Of a DNA stretch of 34,506 bases, positions 22,697-31,608 are shown in pieces. Position numbers and translations under genes: made by a program. The stretch's first letter is position 1. Each line of letters begins with the position of its first letter. The notes beneath the pieces are model-generated. The model did not search any database. It saw only the letters and a program-made list of their open reading frames with translations, and was not told the origin of the DNA. This stretch comes from Pectobacterium peruviense. Lineage in GTDB: Bacteria; Pseudomonadota; Gammaproteobacteria; Enterobacterales; Enterobacteriaceae. The stretch spans positions 1 to 34,506 of the forward strand of contig NZ_LXFV01000035.1 in assembly GCF_002847345.1 (NCBI RefSeq), read 5' to 3'.

Positions 22697-23233
22697 ATGA
22701 AAGGAAAGTTCGCACCATCGCAGATTGCACTGCACTGGCTGGTTTTTATTTTGCTCGTTGTTACCTATGCCACGATAGAACTACGCGGATTTGCTGAACG
22801 AGGTTCACTGCTGCGCACCGTGATGATCGTGACGCACTTTAGCTGTGGCGTAGCCATACTGGTTCTTATGCTGGCTCGTCTGTTCTTACGCCATCGGCAT
22901 ACCTCACCCGCGATTACGCCACCTCCGTCCCGTTTGCAGAGTGCACTAGGTTCACTCACTCACGCCGTTATTTACCTGCTGTTTATCACGCTGCCGATAT
23001 TGGGCGTTGCCTCACGCTACTACAACGGCCGCGACTGGATGCTTTTTGGTATCGGAATGCCAACATCTGCTACGCCGAATTTCGAGCTCGCTGAAACACT
23101 GATTGGCTGGCATGAAACTCTGGCACCGTTAGGGTACTGGCTCATTGCACTGCATACCGCAGCCGCCCTGTTCCACCACTATGTCATGAAAGACAACACG
23201 TTGCTGCGCATGATGCCAGCCAAACGTGATTAA
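22697..23233 (+). CDS. cybB: Cytochrome b561, CybB family
   Basis: This 178-residue inner membrane protein has four hydrophobic segments. Histidines at H13 (PSQIALHWLVF), H47 (IVTHFSCG), H139 (IGWHETLAP) and H153 (LIALHTAAALFHH) are placed as two pairs of haem ligands, as in E. coli CybB, a di-haem superoxide:ubiquinone oxidoreductase. The ATG follows AGAGGATGAAAC. The nitrilase-family gene starts 21 bases after its stop, so the two are probably cotranscribed. CybB itself is well supported; the physiological electron donor is not deducible here. Confidence 0.93.
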   Translation: MKGKFAPSQIALHWLVFILLVVTYATIELRGFAERGSLLRTVMIVTHFSCGVAILVLMLARLFLRHRHTSPAITPPPSRLQSALGSLTHAVIYLLFITLPILGVASRYYNGRDWMLFGIGMPTSATPNFELAETLIGWHETLAPLGYWLIALHTAAALFHHYVMKDNTLLRMMPAKRD

Positions 23234-23254
23234 TCAGGCAAAGAAGGAGCAATA

Positions 23255-24052
23255 ATGAAAGTCGCGCTGGGACAATTCGCCGTTGACCGCGAGTGGCAAC
23301 AAAACGCCACAACAATCGCTGAATTCATGTCAGCAGCACAGCAAAACGGTGCCGATCTGCTGGTGCTGCCTGAAGGCGTGCTGGCTCGCGATATCACCAA
23401 CCCCAACATGGTGCTAACCGCCGCTCAGCCGCTTTATGGCCCGTTTGTGTCGCATCTGCTGGAAGCCAGCAAGGACAACAACCTGACGACCATGCTGTGT
23501 GTGCATATCCCGAACGGAGAAGGGAAAGTCTGGAATACGCTACTGGCGCTGCGCAATGGCGAGATCATCGCTCAATACCGAAAGTTGCACTTGTATGATG
23601 CGTTTTCCGTACAAGAGTCGGAAAATGTACTGGCAGGTGAAGCGATTCCACCGCTGTTGAGCATCGCCGGACTAAACGTCGGGTTGATGACCTGCTACGA
23701 CATTCGCTTCCCTGAGCTTGCTCGTCGTCTGGTGCTGGACGGCGCAGACGTACTCGTCCTCCCTTCCGCCTGGATTAAGGGGCCGCTGAAAGAAGCGCAT
23801 TGGGAGCTACTGGTGCGCGCACGAGCGCTGGAAAACACCACTTATCTCGTTGCCGTTGGCGAATGCGGCGTCAAGAATATTGGCAACAGCATGGTTGTCG
23901 ATCCTCTGGGCGTTGTCGTGGTTCAGGCACCGGAAACACCCGCTCTTATCTATGCCAACATTGAGCCAGAACGGCTGGCGTACGCTCGTCGGGCTCTTCC
24001 AGTACTGGCTAATCGCCGCTTTCAAAAACCCACGCTGGAAGGGGAAAACTGA
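23255..24052 (+). CDS. Nitrilase-superfamily amidase, YbeM-like
   Basis: This 265-residue cytosolic carbon-nitrogen hydrolase has the complete catalytic triad: Glu40 in LVLPEGVL, Lys110 in YRKLHLYD, Cys147 in LMTCYDIRFPEL. Family members close to YbeM and Nit1 hydrolyse deaminated glutathione in metabolite repair; that substrate is inferred from overall likeness. AAGGAG lies six bases before the ATG. It follows cybB by 21 bases, suggesting an operon. E. coli K-12 has a broken ybeM; this copy is intact. Confidence 0.93.
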   Translation: MKVALGQFAVDREWQQNATTIAEFMSAAQQNGADLLVLPEGVLARDITNPNMVLTAAQPLYGPFVSHLLEASKDNNLTTMLCVHIPNGEGKVWNTLLALRNGEIIAQYRKLHLYDAFSVQESENVLAGEAIPPLLSIAGLNVGLMTCYDIRFPELARRLVLDGADVLVLPSAWIKGPLKEAHWELLVRARALENTTYLVAVGECGVKNIGNSMVVDPLGVVVVQAPETPALIYANIEPERLAYARRALPVLANRRFQKPTLEGEN

Positions 24053-24227
24053 GTTAGCGGTATACTCGATAAACCGGCTTTCTCATTGGTGCGTCAAAAA
24101 GTGTGATTAGTTGCACATGTTGTTTCCCTCAAAGGCCATTCTGCACATATAATGCGCATCCGGTCGTTATCGACCTTAGCAGCCCGGCCTCCCTATTCGG
24201 AGGCGCATTTATCACTCAAATAAAGAA
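24053..24227 (+). promoter_or_regulatory. Leader of L,D-transpeptidase gene
   Basis: A TATAAT hexamer lies near 24148 with no good -35. Between it and the gene, GCCTCC (24187-24192) and GGAGGC (24199-24204) form a perfect hairpin in the 5' leader. Its GGAGG arm could be an occluded ribosome site, though it is 24 bases from the ATG. Confidence 0.4.
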
Positions 24228-25325
24228 ATGAAAATGAGTATTCGCGCGATCTTTACTTTAGTTCTTGCAGCCGCCACATTCAGCCAGGCCGCTTTTGCCG
24301 TTGTTTATCCCCTGCCAGCGGCTAACAGCCGACTGATAGGCGAGAATCTGGAAATCACCGTACCGGCAGATAGCACGCAGCCGTTGGAGCATTTTGCCGC
24401 ACAGTTCCAAATGGGTCTGAGCAACATGATGGAAGCCAACCCAGATGCGGACGTTTACCTGCCAATTCCTGGCAGCAAAATGGTGATTCCTCATCAGTTA
24501 ATTCTGCCGGATGCACCGCGTGAAGGCATTGTCATCAACAGCGCAGAAATGCGTCTGTACTACTATCCGAAAGGCTCCAAGACCGTGATCGTGCTGCCAA
24601 TCGGGATTGGTGAGTTAGGTAAAGATACGCCGATTAACTGGACAACCTCCGTTCAGCGTAAGAAAGCAGGTCCAACCTGGACACCAACCGCGAAGATGCA
24701 CGCAGAATATGCGGCACGCGGCGAAACGCTGCAAAAAGTTTTCCCAGCTGGCCCAGATAACCCAATGGGGCTGTATGCGCTGTACATCGGCAACCTGTAC
24801 GCGATCCACGGCACCAACGCCAATTTCGGTATCGGCCTGCGCGTAAGCCACGGCTGTGTTCGTCTGCGTGCTGATGATATCAAATACCTGTTCGACCATG
24901 TTCCAGTCGGTACGCGTGTTCAATTCATCAACGAGCCGGTGAAAGCCACTGTTGAGCCGGATGGTTCACGCTATGTCGAAGTTCACAATCCGCTGTCCCG
25001 CACGGTAGAAGAATTCCATTCTGATTCTCCGGCACCGATCAGCATGACGCCAAAAGTGAGCAAGGTTCTGGCTGATGCTAGCGTGAACACCAGCGAAGTC
25101 GATCAGGCAATTCAGGTACGTTCTGGTATGCCGACCAAAATCAATGGTCTGATCGAACAAGCCACACCGGCAATCCCAGTTGAATCTGCTGCAGCACCTG
25201 CTACACCAGAAACACAACAAGAAGCACCGGAAGCACAGCTACAAGACAGCCTCAATGCAGTGCAAAACGCTGCCCCCGTTGAGCCACAGACGACTACGAC
25301 AGAAGCCAACGCTAACCGTTCGTAA
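24228..25325 (+). CDS. ldtA: L,D-transpeptidase, ErfK/LdtA-like
   Basis: The protein has 365 residues. A signal peptide ends near residue 24 (AAFA before VVYPLP). A short LysM-like part ([20 protein letters not shown]) precedes the YkuD catalytic domain, with His194 in [12 protein letters not shown] and the SHGCVRL motif (His208, Cys210). The enzyme crosslinks peptidoglycan to Braun lipoprotein or forms 3-3 links in the periplasm. Alignment from memory places it closest to ErfK (LdtA), less so YcfS or YnhG. Unlike E. coli ErfK (about 310 residues), it has an extra Pro/Ala/Gln-rich tail of some 50 residues (from 312). The symbol is assigned by likeness; YbiS is the main alternative. Confidence 0.9.
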   Translation: MKMSIRAIFTLVLAAATFSQAAFAVVYPLPAANSRLIGENLEITVPADSTQPLEHFAAQFQMGLSNMMEANPDADVYLPIPGSKMVIPHQLILPDAPREGIVINSAEMRLYYYPKGSKTVIVLPIGIGELGKDTPINWTTSVQRKKAGPTWTPTAKMHAEYAARGETLQKVFPAGPDNPMGLYALYIGNLYAIHGTNANFGIGLRVSHGCVRLRADDIKYLFDHVPVGTRVQFINEPVKATVEPDGSRYVEVHNPLSRTVEEFHSDSPAPISMTPKVSKVLADASVNTSEVDQAIQVRSGMPTKINGLIEQATPAIPVESAAAPATPETQQEAPEAQLQDSLNAVQNAAPVEPQTTTTEANANRS

Positions 25326-25333
25326 TCGCTATG

Positions 25334-25367
25334 ACACGTTGGAAACCGATTCAGGTTTCCAACGTGT
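25334..25367 (+). terminator. Strong hairpin terminator between convergent genes
   Basis: A 14-base perfect stem (25334-25347 with 25354-25367) closes on loop GATTCA and is followed by TTCTC. It lies between the transpeptidase and sulfhydrylase stops and probably serves both directions. Confidence 0.85.
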
Positions 25368-25386
25368 TTCTCAAGCCCCCTACCGT

Positions 25387-26667
25387 TTAACTTTTCTGCG
25401 AGGCTTCCAGCGCCTGTGCCACATCAGCGATGATGTCGTCAATATGTTCAATGCCGACTGAAATTCTAACCAGATCCTCACTCACTCCCGCTTTCGCCAG
25501 CTCTTCCGCATTCAACTGCCGGTGCGTAGTACTTGCCGGATGGCACGCAAGCGATTTAGCATCGCCAATATTGACCAGCCGTAAGATCATCTTCAGCGCA
25601 TCAATAAAATGGCCACCCGATGCTTTCCCACCTTTGATGCCAAAGCTGATAATTCCAGACGCCTTACCCGAGGTAATTTTGTCGCAGTTTTCCTTGTAAG
25701 GGCTATCTGGCAATGCGCCATAGTTCACCCAAGTCACCAGAGGATGCTGATTCAGGTAGCCAGCCAACGCTTCCGCATTGCTGCAATGGCGTTCAACACG
25801 CAGGCTAAGCGTTTCCAATCCCTGCAACAACAAGAACGTGCTGTGAGGAGAAAGCGCCGCGCCAGTATTACGCAGCGGCACCACACGGCAGCGTCCGATA
25901 TAGGCCGCGGGACCGAAAGCATCGGTATACACCACACCGTGATAAGAAGGATCAGGCTCGTTCAATAACGGGAAACGTGCTTTATTCGCGACCCAGTCAA
26001 ACTTGCCAGAATCGATAATCGCACCGCCGATCGTGGTGCCATGACCGCCAATATATTTGGTCAGCGAGTGAACGACGATATCTGCGCCGTGCTCAAAAGG
26101 TCGGCACAGCACGGGCGTCGCCACGGTGTTATCGACAATCACCGGAACACCATGGCGATGTGCAATCTCCGCGATTTTAGCAATGTCCACGATATTTCCC
26201 GCCGGATTCCCGATAGATTCACAAAAAACGGCGCGGGTGCGCTCATCAATCAGCGATTCTAGCGTCGTAAAATCATCGAAAGAAGCCATTCGCACTTCAA
26301 CACCCTGACGCGGCAACGTGTGAGCAAACAGGTTATAGGTGCCACCATACAGTTGGCTGGTGCTGACAATATTGTCCCCAACCTGCGTGAGCGCCTGAAG
26401 CGAATAGGCAATTGCCGCCATGCCGGATGAAAGCACCAGCGCACCGATCCCGCCCTCAATAGCCGCCAGCCGCTGTTCCAGCACCGCGTTCGTCGGGTTC
26501 ATGATACGGCTATAGATATTGCCCGCCACCTTCAGATCAAACAGATCGGCACCGTGCTGTGTGTCGTCAAAAGTGTAAGAGGTCGTTTGATAAATCGGCA
26601 CTGCGGCGGACTTCGTTGTCGCTTCAGATTCATAACCATGATGTAGCGCGAGGGACTCAAGTTTCAT
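25387..26667 (-). CDS. O-acetylhomoserine sulfhydrylase-like PLP enzyme
   Basis: This 426-residue enzyme belongs to the Cys/Met metabolism PLP family. The start MKLESLALHHGYESEATTKS and the length fit MetY-type O-acetylhomoserine (thiol)-lyases. SRIMNPTN and LSSGMAAIAYSL bind the cofactor phosphate, DNTVATPVLCRPFEHGADIV leads to the PLP lysine K204 in HSLTKYIGGHG. It would make homocysteine (or cysteine) from O-acetylhomoserine and sulfide. Enterobacteria normally use O-succinylhomoserine via MetB, so a MetY-type enzyme here is an extra route. The frame is open to 26784 but the family start and AAGG point to 26667. Confidence 0.92.
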   Translation of the reverse strand: MKLESLALHHGYESEATTKSAAVPIYQTTSYTFDDTQHGADLFDLKVAGNIYSRIMNPTNAVLEQRLAAIEGGIGALVLSSGMAAIAYSLQALTQVGDNIVSTSQLYGGTYNLFAHTLPRQGVEVRMASFDDFTTLESLIDERTRAVFCESIGNPAGNIVDIAKIAEIAHRHGVPVIVDNTVATPVLCRPFEHGADIVVHSLTKYIGGHGTTIGGAIIDSGKFDWVANKARFPLLNEPDPSYHGVVYTDAFGPAAYIGRCRVVPLRNTGAALSPHSTFLLLQGLETLSLRVERHCSNAEALAGYLNQHPLVTWVNYGALPDSPYKENCDKITSGKASGIISFGIKGGKASGGHFIDALKMILRLVNIGDAKSLACHPASTTHRQLNAEELAKAGVSEDLVRISVGIEHIDDIIADVAQALEASQKS

Positions 26668-26987
26668 CTTACAGGCCTTTTTGTTGATCGTTGGAGTGAG
26701 GAAATATCGAAACAAAATAGCAGACTGCAATCGGGAAAGGCACTTGATGATGTAGAAGAAATGGAGATAAGTTAGTAAAAACAAGACTAAATTTCAGCGT
26801 TACATTATTACGCTGGAGCCCCCTCACAAAACCGCACACTGCCGCTGAACCTAATCTGAAAAAGCGCTAAAATTTGCGCAGAGAAAAAAACGTGCGCACC
26901 GTAACCTATCTGCGCGTCGCGTATTGCACCGCCCGTAAATCACAGCTACTTTTAACGTCATGGATCACCCACCCGAAAGCGCAATAA
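26668..26987. promoter_or_regulatory. Divergent promoter region, sulfhydrylase and dehydrogenase genes
   Basis: No gene is present. No MetJ box (AGACGTCT repeats) is seen before the sulfhydrylase, and no KdgR- or CRP-like site is clear before the dehydrogenase. The half near 26880-26940 is GC-rich with repeated GCGC motifs. The dehydrogenase ATG has a weak ribosome site. Confidence 0.35.
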
Positions 26988-28475
26988 ATGACTGATAAAA
27001 TAAAAAATATCGCCGCCTGCGAATTGCCTGCCAGCGTTCAATTTCCCCACTACGATCGCCAGGCACTGAAGCCGCGCATCGTCCATATCGGTTTTGGCGC
27101 TTTCCATCGCGCTCATCAGGCGCTGCTCACCGATCGCGTGCTGAATATGGTGGGAGGAGACTGGGGGATTTGTGAAGTCGTGCTATTCAGTGACGACACC
27201 ATGATCAATGCGCTTCGTCAGCAGGATCACCTGTTTACCGTGCTGGAAAAAGCCGCAACGGGCAATCAGCCAATTGTCGTCGGTGCCGTGTGCGAATCGT
27301 TACATGCCAAAATAGAAGGCATTGGCGCTATTATTGAGAAACTCGCTGCGCCAGAAACTGCCATCGTTTCCCTGACAATTACCGAAAAAGGCTATTGCAT
27401 GGATGGAACGAGCGGCAAGTTGGATCGTAACAATAAATTGATTCAACAGGATCTTATCGATCCCCAACATCCCGCCTCCGTACCGGGGTTACTGGCAGAA
27501 GCGCTGCGCCTGCGTCACGAACGTGGGATCGCGCCGTTCACCGTACTGTCCTGCGATAACGTACCGGAAAATGGCAAAACGGCCAAAAACGCAGTGCTGG
27601 AATCTGCGGGGATCAACGATCAGAATCTGATCGAGTGGATCAAGGCTAATGTATCCTTCCCAAATACGATGGTGGACCGCATTGTCCCTGCTGCGACGCC
27701 TGAAGCATTGCAGGAAATTGCCGAGCATCTTGGCGTAACCGATCCCTGCGCAATAGCCTGTGAGCCCTTTATTCAATGGGTGATTGAAGATCATTTCACG
27801 GCCGGACGCCCAGAGTGGGAAAAAGCAGGCGTACAGCTGGTGCAGGATGTTCTACCATTTGAAGAAATGAAACTGCGCATGTTGAACGGCAGTCACTCGT
27901 TTTTAGCCTATTTGGGCTATCTCGCCGGTTATGATCACGTCAGTGATTGTATGAATGACGAGAACTATCGTCGGACCGTGTCTCATCTGATGCTGCTGGA
28001 GCAGGCACCGACGCTCAGCGTGGTGGATATTGACCTGAAAGACTATGCCGTTCAGTTGCTTACCCGTTTTTCTAACCCCGCGCTCAAGCATCGAACCTGG
28101 CAAATCGCGATGGACGGTTCACAGAAGCTGCCTCAGCGCATGTTGGAATCCCTACGCTGGCATGTGTGTAATGGAGGGGACTATCGTGTTCTGGCATTGG
28201 GGATCGCTGGCTGGATGCGTTATGTCAGTGGAAAAGATGATGCAGGTAATCCTATCGAAATCCGCGATCCGCTAGCGGAGAAGCTCGAACACATCGTTGC
28301 AGAGACGTCAGATAGCGCCGAGCGGGTCAGTGCGTTTCTCAATATTCGTTCTATTTTTGGTGAGGATCTGCCTGCAAACCACGATGTATTTAACGCTATC
28401 GCACAGGCTTATTTGAAGCTGCGCGATCACGGCGCAAAGAACACCGTAGCTGCACTGGTACAAGACTTTAAATAA
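26988..28475 (+). CDS. Mannitol dehydrogenase/UxuB-family oxidoreductase (YdfI-like)
   Basis: The 495-residue cytosolic NAD(P)-dependent long-chain polyol dehydrogenase carries the Rossmann start IVHIGFGAFHRAHQA at about 31-45. The catalytic motif KLRMLNGSH places Lys295, Asn300 and His303 as in bacterial mannitol 2-dehydrogenase. Length and sequence feel are closest to YdfI and UxuB, which reduce fructuronate to mannonate in hexuronate breakdown. A TogT-like transporter gene with a KdgR box lies 750 bases downstream, which suits a pectin or hexuronate role. Fructuronate, tagaturonate and mannitol dehydrogenases cannot be told apart safely from sequence by eye. Confidence 0.92.
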   Translation: MTDKIKNIAACELPASVQFPHYDRQALKPRIVHIGFGAFHRAHQALLTDRVLNMVGGDWGICEVVLFSDDTMINALRQQDHLFTVLEKAATGNQPIVVGAVCESLHAKIEGIGAIIEKLAAPETAIVSLTITEKGYCMDGTSGKLDRNNKLIQQDLIDPQHPASVPGLLAEALRLRHERGIAPFTVLSCDNVPENGKTAKNAVLESAGINDQNLIEWIKANVSFPNTMVDRIVPAATPEALQEIAEHLGVTDPCAIACEPFIQWVIEDHFTAGRPEWEKAGVQLVQDVLPFEEMKLRMLNGSHSFLAYLGYLAGYDHVSDCMNDENYRRTVSHLMLLEQAPTLSVVDIDLKDYAVQLLTRFSNPALKHRTWQIAMDGSQKLPQRMLESLRWHVCNGGDYRVLALGIAGWMRYVSGKDDAGNPIEIRDPLAEKLEHIVAETSDSAERVSAFLNIRSIFGEDLPANHDVFNAIAQAYLKLRDHGAKNTVAALVQDFK

Positions 28476-28842
28476 CGATAAACCCAAGCAACACAAGATA
28501 TACCGCACTTTGGGCACCCAGTGACAGAGTGCGGCTTTTACCTTTTGTTTCATCCAACCACGGCAGCGATGACCAGCTCATTCCCCCGCCGATAACCGCG
28601 ATCACTAACATCGCTGCGGCCACCAGCCAAACAAGCTTATCCAGCAGCGAATTGGGAAACAGAATCTGCAACGCGGAAACGACAAGAAACAACGTAACAC
28701 ACCGTAATACCCCGACCAGAATACCTGCACGATCTCTCAATCCACGCGGCGCAGAAGAAGGCAACCAGGCCTGAAAAGCAAACAACCCAACCACAGCAAT
28801 AAAAATCACATAAATAATGGCATAGACCAGCAAATGACTCAC
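28468..28842 (-). CDS. Small membrane protein, four transmembrane helices
   Basis: This 124-residue inner membrane protein has four hydrophobic segments (about 4-22, 41-61, 73-90 and 107-124). An ATG start at 28917 is possible, but AGGAG lies seven bases before the GTG at 28842 (MSHLLVYAIIYVIFI), so I use that. The stop runs eight bases into the 3' end of the convergent dehydrogenase gene. The family is not recognised; no motif gives a function. Confidence 0.75.
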   Translation of the reverse strand: MSHLLVYAIIYVIFIAVVGLFAFQAWLPSSAPRGLRDRAGILVGVLRCVTLFLVVSALQILFPNSLLDKLVWLVAAAMLVIAVIGGGMSWSSLPWLDETKGKSRTLSLGAQSAVYLVLLGFIVI

Positions 28843-29187
28843 GTTACGGCTCCTGATGAGGGAATACGATAAAGTAAACTGGGCGGGATGATGACGACAT
28901 TTCCTCTCTGAGGTCAATGCGTTATTTCACACCATGCTATCGATTTGTGGGGTAGCGCCCACTATCGTCTCTCCGCAAATCAATACGTGTACGGCGCTGT
29001 TGTAGTAAACCTACAAACTTTGTAAATTAAGAACATAAAACAAAAATCAGAAAATTATAAAAATCAAATTAAAATATCTTATTTCATGATCCACCTGACA
29101 GATCGTTATTAAAAGCACTCAAAAGCGTGATCGTCAGTTTACTTTCTTTTCAATAGAGCAAATTATAAAGAAATGATAGTTCAATCG
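28843..29187 (+). promoter_or_regulatory. AT-rich promoter region of the TogT-like gene
   Basis: No gene is present. The last 200 bases are very AT-rich. TTTACT (29138-29143) and ATTATA (29162-29167) with 18 bases between them form a possible promoter just before the KdgR-type site. The symmetric AT-rich stretch near 29020-29080 may be an upstream activator or curvature element. Confidence 0.4.
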
Positions 29188-29209
29188 AACTGAAATATTG
29201 TTTCATATT
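29188..29209 (+). promoter_or_regulatory. KdgR-type operator
   Basis: AACTGAAATATTGTTTCATA and the bases after it follow the KdgR consensus, TGAAA-(N5)-TTTCA flanked by A/T, with both TGAAA (29191-29195) and TTTCA (29201-29205) arms intact. It lies 16 bases before the transporter ATG, downstream of the putative promoter, where KdgR binding would block transcription until 2-keto-3-deoxygluconate is present. Confidence 0.8.
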
Positions 29210-29225
29210 TGTAATTAGGCTGATC

Positions 29226-30752
29226 ATGAATAAACCAATCTCTTTTAAACATACGTTCTGCTACGGCAGCGCGAACCTGCTCGGCAGTGGCGCGCTTGCT
29301 ATCAGCGGCGCATGGCTGATGTACTTTTACACCACATTTTGTGGTTTAACATTGGTTCAGGCTGCTGCTATTTTCTCCGTCGCCAGCATCATTGACGCTA
29401 TCAGTAACCCCATCATGGGGTACATCAGTGATAATTTTTACAACACCCGTATTGGTCGCCGATTTGGTCGACGACGCTTCTTTATTCTGCTAGGTGCTCC
29501 ACTGGTTCTGGTCTACCCCATGCTATGGGTTGAAGGCTTTGGCTTCTGGTATTATCTGGCGACATACGTGCTGTTCGAGCTGATTTATACCTCGATCATG
29601 GTGCCGTATGAGACGCTGGCTACCGAAATGACCTCCGACTTTAAACTGCGGTCTAAGCTGACAGGTTCTAAAGCCATTTTCGGTAAAATCGCCAACTTCC
29701 TGGCAGCGTTCATTCCGGGGCAGTTTATTGCCGTCTACGGTAAAGATTCAGCAACGCCATTTTTCTACACCGGCCTGGTCTACGGTGCTATTATGGCTGC
29801 GGCGATGATCGCGCTTTATATGACATCCTGGGAACGTCCGGTAAACGAAATTGTCCGTGAAAGCACATCAAGCCTGTGGCAAGCCATGAAAAAGCTGAGT
29901 GTGGATATGGTCTCCACTTTCCGCCTGCGCATCTTCCGCAAGCATCTGGGAATGTACCTGTTTGGTTTCGGCGCTGAATGGCTTTTCGCTTCCGCGTTTA
30001 CCTACTTCATCGTTTTTGGCCTGAAACAGAACACCGCGCTGGTGTCACACCTCAACAGTTTCAGTTCAGTCATGCAGCTCATATCTACCGCAGCCTTCAT
30101 CGGTATCTGTGTCAAAATGGGCTTTGCACGGCCGTTCCGTCTGGCGTTGATGGTGGTGATTGTCAGCGTAATCGCTTATGCGGCGCTCTATTTTGCGAAC
30201 TGGTCAGAAGACATGACTATCTTCGTCCTGTTTGCCATTACTGCTGTATTTGGCCTCAGCACTGGCGGTATTTACTACATTCCCTGGACGGTTTATACCT
30301 TCCTCGCCGATGTGGATGAAGTTCTGACTGGACGTCGCCGTGAAGGTATTTACGCAGGCGCAATGACGTTTGCGGGCAAAATGGTCCGTTCCGTCATCGT
30401 CTTCGCAATGGGTTGGACGCTGAGCCAATTTGGCTTTGTATCCGGACAGTCGGTACAGCCGGAATCTGCCGTACAGGCGATTGTTGGCGTGTTCTCACTG
30501 GGCGTTATCGCTCTTGCACTGGTTGCGATTTACTACACGACGCAGATGAAGCTGGATCGTAAGAACCACGCCATTCTGCTGGAAGAAATTGCACGTATCA
30601 AAGCAGGCGGTGCCATTGCCGATATCCCAGCTCATGCTCGTGTTGTTGCTGAAGAGCTGACAGGCTGGGAATATGAGAAGTGCTGGGGCAACAACCCATT
30701 AGGTGTTCAGCCAGAAGAGGCGAAACCGCAGGTTGCTACTCCACAGCATTAA
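29226..30752 (+). CDS. GPH-family transporter, oligogalacturonide (TogT)-like
   Basis: The 508-residue symporter has twelve hydrophobic segments. GPH signatures include KHTFCYGSANLLGSGALAIS, DAISNPIMGYISDNF and GRRFGRRRFFILLGAP, with the basic loop after helix 2. The opening and the soluble C-terminal tail of about 60 residues recall TogT/RhiT transporters of oligogalacturonides and rhamnogalacturonides in soft-rot bacteria. The KdgR-type box directly upstream supports a pectin-product substrate. The UxuB-like dehydrogenase lies nearby and could act in the same pathway. Substrate specificity between oligogalacturonide and rhamnogalacturonide remains open. Confidence 0.9.
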   Translation: MNKPISFKHTFCYGSANLLGSGALAISGAWLMYFYTTFCGLTLVQAAAIFSVASIIDAISNPIMGYISDNFYNTRIGRRFGRRRFFILLGAPLVLVYPMLWVEGFGFWYYLATYVLFELIYTSIMVPYETLATEMTSDFKLRSKLTGSKAIFGKIANFLAAFIPGQFIAVYGKDSATPFFYTGLVYGAIMAAAMIALYMTSWERPVNEIVRESTSSLWQAMKKLSVDMVSTFRLRIFRKHLGMYLFGFGAEWLFASAFTYFIVFGLKQNTALVSHLNSFSSVMQLISTAAFIGICVKMGFARPFRLALMVVIVSVIAYAALYFANWSEDMTIFVLFAITAVFGLSTGGIYYIPWTVYTFLADVDEVLTGRRREGIYAGAMTFAGKMVRSVIVFAMGWTLSQFGFVSGQSVQPESAVQAIVGVFSLGVIALALVAIYYTTQMKLDRKNHAILLEEIARIKAGGAIADIPAHARVVAEELTGWEYEKCWGNNPLGVQPEEAKPQVATPQH

Positions 30753-30754
30753 TC

Positions 30755-30788
30755 GAAGACCATCGTTTATTGAAGATCATCGTTTATT
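30755..30788. repeat. 17-bp tandem duplication
   Basis: Two adjacent copies, GAAGACCATCGTTTATT (30755-30771) and GAAGATCATCGTTTATT (30772-30788), differ by one base. The second is followed by GAAAAC, a partial third start. It lies right after the transporter stop. Confidence 0.9.
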
Positions 30789-30810
30789 GAAAACAAGTAT
30801 TCTTAACAAT

Positions 30811-30838
30811 CAACCCAATCTCGCATTGGGTTGATTTA
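30811..30838 (+). terminator. Terminator between convergent genes
   Basis: CAACCCAAT (30811-30819) pairs with ATTGGGTTG (30825-30833) and is followed by ATTTATTT. It separates the TogT-like gene from the convergent membrane-protein gene. Confidence 0.82.
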
Positions 30839-30839
30839 T

Positions 30840-31457
30840 TTAGAGCGTCGTTTTTTGATTAACAGAGCGGGTATACAGCACGCCAGCGATCAGACACAAC
30901 GTATAGCCGAACAGTTCAGCCCCTTCCTCTGCAACGTTTTTCACGGTTCTGATATACCCATCATCCATCAGCGTTCCCCACAGCTGGGTCATACCAAACA
31001 GGCGAGAGAAGACCAGAACAGCCAGTAACCCACACACCATATAGCTGTAGCTAGCGTGCTGGAGAAAATGCGCCAGCCCAGCAAACGTATTATTTAGTGA
31101 AGACACCGCGTAGCCAATGCAGACCACCGCACACAGTGTGGCAAAATAGAACCAGCTGCCATGCGCAATATTATCCAAAAAGAAGTCCATTTCTCTAATC
31201 AACAAACAGAAAAAGAACCCAGCGATAAGCAGATAGCCACCTCGACGCGCACGCCATTTTATTGCGATGCGCAAGAACAGCAGCCCAGTCAATAATAAGA
31301 ACGCCTCCTGAGAAAACTCAGTAATGGAAATCTCCTCCACTGCGTTATTCAGCACCACCACATCAATAAACAGCGCAAGTAACACCAGGCCCACAATCAC
31401 CGCCAGCATCAAGGCAAATCCCAAACGGCGAACAACAACAGCAACATCTTTACTCAT
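30840..31457 (-). CDS. Unknown multi-pass membrane protein
   Basis: The 205-residue inner membrane protein has six hydrophobic segments. It starts MSKDVAVVVRRLGFALMLAV with a positively charged N terminus, so the N end is likely cytoplasmic. Acidic residues in or near membrane helices (SITEFSQEAFLLLTG, LLIREMDFFLDN, NVAEEGAELFGYTLC) are notable and could be functional. The family is not recognised. Base composition matches the chromosome. It is separated by 150 bases from the AI-2E-family gene upstream of it on the same strand. Confidence 0.8.
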   Translation of the reverse strand: MSKDVAVVVRRLGFALMLAVIVGLVLLALFIDVVVLNNAVEEISITEFSQEAFLLLTGLLFLRIAIKWRARRGGYLLIAGFFFCLLIREMDFFLDNIAHGSWFYFATLCAVVCIGYAVSSLNNTFAGLAHFLQHASYSYMVCGLLAVLVFSRLFGMTQLWGTLMDDGYIRTVKNVAEEGAELFGYTLCLIAGVLYTRSVNQKTTL

Positions 31458-31570
31458 ACTTCACGAATCCGTACGACGATAGTAATGCTGCTAAGGGTAT
31501 CATTTAGGAAAGGATGATATTGGGCCGTTGGTGCGCCGTTGTAGCGATCTATATGGAAATGGCAGAATAT

Positions 31571-31597
31571 GGCAGGCGATTGCGTCAATCACCTGCC
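31571..31597 (-). terminator. Hairpin after AI-2E-family gene
   Basis: A 12-base stem with one G-U pair (31571-31582 with 31586-31597, loop of three) lies just after the stop on the minus strand. The T run is weak, so termination strength is uncertain. Confidence 0.5.
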
Positions 31598-31608
31598 GAA
31601 ATGCAGGA

